DNA from: a bacterium
Lineage (GTDB): Bacteria > Zixibacteria > MSB-5A5 > GN15 > FEB-12
Assembly (NCBI GenBank): GCA_030612965.1
Contig: JAUWMW010000035.1
Coordinates: forward strand, 1 to 13,864
Direction: 5' to 3'
DNA length: 13,864 nt
Shown here: in pieces, positions 12,655 through 13,864 of the stretch
How the letters are laid out: each line of letters opens with the position of its first letter
Position numbering within the stretch: the first letter of the stretch is position 1
Translations under genes and position numbers: made by a program
The notes under the pieces: model-generated
Database searches by the model: none
Told to the model about the DNA's origin: nothing
The model's input: the letters and a program-made list of their open reading frames with translations, nothing else

Positions 12655-13864
12655 ATGGCTGAGACCAAACTTCTGGTAGTAGACGACGAAGCCGGGCAGC
12701 GTGAAATGCTGGCCGGGTATCTGTCCAAGAAAGGGTTTGAGGTTCACACTTTTGCCTCCGGCGCCAAGGCATTGGAGGAATACTATCATGTTTTTTCTCC
12801 TCTGGCTATCGTCGACATGAAAATGCCGGGAATGACCGGACTGGAGTTATTGGGAAAGCTTCGTGAGATCAACCCGTTCATCCAGGTTCTGGTGTTGACG
12901 GCGTTCGGATCAGTCGAGACGGCAGTGGCAGCTATCAAGGCGGGGGCGTTCGACTATCTGACCAAACCGGTCGAGAATCTTGACGAACTTCTGCTCAAAC
13001 TTGAGAAAGCGGTGCAGCAGAACCGTCTTGTCGTTGAGCACAAAGTTATGCGCGAACGATTGGCCGAGGTTTTTCCCACCTCGGAAATGATCGGTGAGTC
13101 GCCGGCCATGCTCAGAGTGAAAGAGATGGTATCGCTGGTGGCGCCCAAAGATGCGACCGTCCTGATAACGGGGCCATCGGGAACGGGCAAGGAATTGGTG
13201 GCGCGGGCTATTCACGCTCTTTCACCGCGAGCAGAGAAAGAATTGGTCGCTATCAATTGTGCCGCTTTCCCGGAAACCTTACTCGAATCGGAACTGTTCG
13301 GCTACGAGAAGGGAGCCTTCACCGGCGCGGATCGCGCCAAACAAGGTCGCTTCGAGTTGGCCGACGGTGGCACCTTATTCCTCGACGAGATCGGCGAGAT
13401 GCCGCCTACCATGCAGGTCAAGCTGTTGCGTGTGCTGGAGGAGCGTAAGATTCAACGTCTCGGATCGGTCAAGGAGATCCCGCTCGATATCAGGATCATC
13501 ACCGCTACCAACCGCGATCTCTTGAAAGCGATGGCTCAGGGTAGCTTCCGTGACGATTTGTACTACCGGTTGAATGTGATAACGATCGACATGCCTCCAC
13601 TGGTCGAGCGAGCCGGTGATATCCTGCTGTTGACCGAGAAGTTTGTCGAACGGTTCAGCCGCAAGATCGGCAAGGAAATCACCGGCGTTGACAGTGAAGC
13701 GGCTGAACTGCTGGTTGGGTACGACTGGCCGGGGAATGTTCGCGAACTGGAGAACATCATCGAGCGAGCCGTCGTGCTCACGCGTTCGGACCGTATCACC
13801 AGGGAAGACTTGACCGGGCTCACCATCAAGGGCGATTCGGGCGGAGCCCAGACGGTGATACCAT
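12655..13864 (+). CDS. Sigma-54-dependent response regulator, NtrC family (3' end outside the window)
   Basis: A two-component activator that, when phosphorylated, uses ATP hydrolysis to open sigma-54 RNA polymerase complexes. 403 codons are visible. Residues 1 to about 120 are a receiver domain: acidic Asp10-Asp11, phospho-acceptor Asp54 in IVDMKMPGMTG, Thr82 and Lys104 (YLTKP). Residues about 145-380 are the AAA+ domain: Walker A GPSGTGKE (173-180), the sigma-54 contact loop GAFTGA (220-225), Walker B GGTLFLDE (238-245), then FRDDLYYRLNV and WPGNVREL. The final DNA-binding Fis-type helix-turn-helix is expected just past the window. The start is ATG 12655, chosen because it begins directly before the first receiver strand; the upstream sequence has no clear Shine-Dalgarno. 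The partner histidine kinase and target promoters are not in the window. Confidence 0.95.
   Translation, partial: MAETKLLVVDDEAGQREMLAGYLSKKGFEVHTFASGAKALEEYYHVFSPLAIVDMKMPGMTGLELLGKLREINPFIQVLVLTAFGSVETAVAAIKAGAFDYLTKPVENLDELLLKLEKAVQQNRLVVEHKVMRERLAEVFPTSEMIGESPAMLRVKEMVSLVAPKDATVLITGPSGTGKELVARAIHALSPRAEKELVAINCAAFPETLLESELFGYEKGAFTGADRAKQGRFELADGGTLFLDEIGEMPPTMQVKLLRVLEERKIQRLGSVKEIPLDIRIITATNRDLLKAMAQGSFRDDLYYRLNVITIDMPPLVERAGDILLLTEKFVERFSRKIGKEITGVDSEAAELLVGYDWPGNVRELENIIERAVVLTRSDRITREDLTGLTIKGDSGGAQTVIP

Overview
The window is ordinary-looking bacterial chromosome of middling GC content, densely coded almost entirely on the + strand. An exported outer-membrane-type beta-barrel, an exported cell-wall amidase, an exosortase and a sigma-54 activator point to a diderm bacterium. 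The mix would suit an FCB-type lineage such as Candidatus Zixibacteria or its relatives, but that placement is a guess from gene content and not from any search.

Layout. (1) 1-1302: C-terminal part of DNA polymerase I, cut by the window edge. (2) 1303-2014: a REPtron-like island, made of a Y1/HUH REP-associated tyrosine transposase (RAYT) flanked by four GTAG-headed palindromes. The RAYT frame is broken near its 3' end by an in-frame TAA, with a recognisable 29-codon tail beyond it. (3) 2054-5927: housekeeping genes for dephospho-CoA kinase, full-length transketolase and a class I aminotransferase, closed by a good intrinsic terminator. (4) 6033-10065: a tightly overlapping cluster for peptidoglycan peptide turnover. 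It holds a cytoplasmic NlpC/P60 endopeptidase with SH3b domains, an L-Ala-D/L-Glu-type epimerase, a secreted N-acetylmuramoyl-L-alanine amidase and a small membrane protein. (5) 10175-11261: a compact exosortase with an intact Cys/Arg/His triad and an overlapping multi-pass membrane partner, resembling an XrtH pair. (6) 11300-11371: tRNA-Arg(CCG) on the minus strand. (7) 11372-11927: a 556-base stretch without a convincing gene, holding two tandem nested hairpins and then a promoter and structured leader for the next gene. (8) 11928-12617: a secreted beta-barrel protein and its terminator. (9) 12655-end: a sigma-54-dependent NtrC-family response regulator, cut by the window edge.

How the genes fit together. 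The NlpC/P60 enzyme and the epimerase form the pair known from muropeptide recycling: one cuts after L-Ala-gamma-D-Glu, the other converts the released dipeptide to L-Ala-L-Glu. The amidase releases stem peptides in the periplasm, so the cluster could supply peptides from wall turnover and then use them. The most unusual parts of the window are the RAYT/REP island with its nonsense-interrupted gene, the exosortase pair with no visible substrate, and the tandem nested hairpins near 11.6-11.7 kb.
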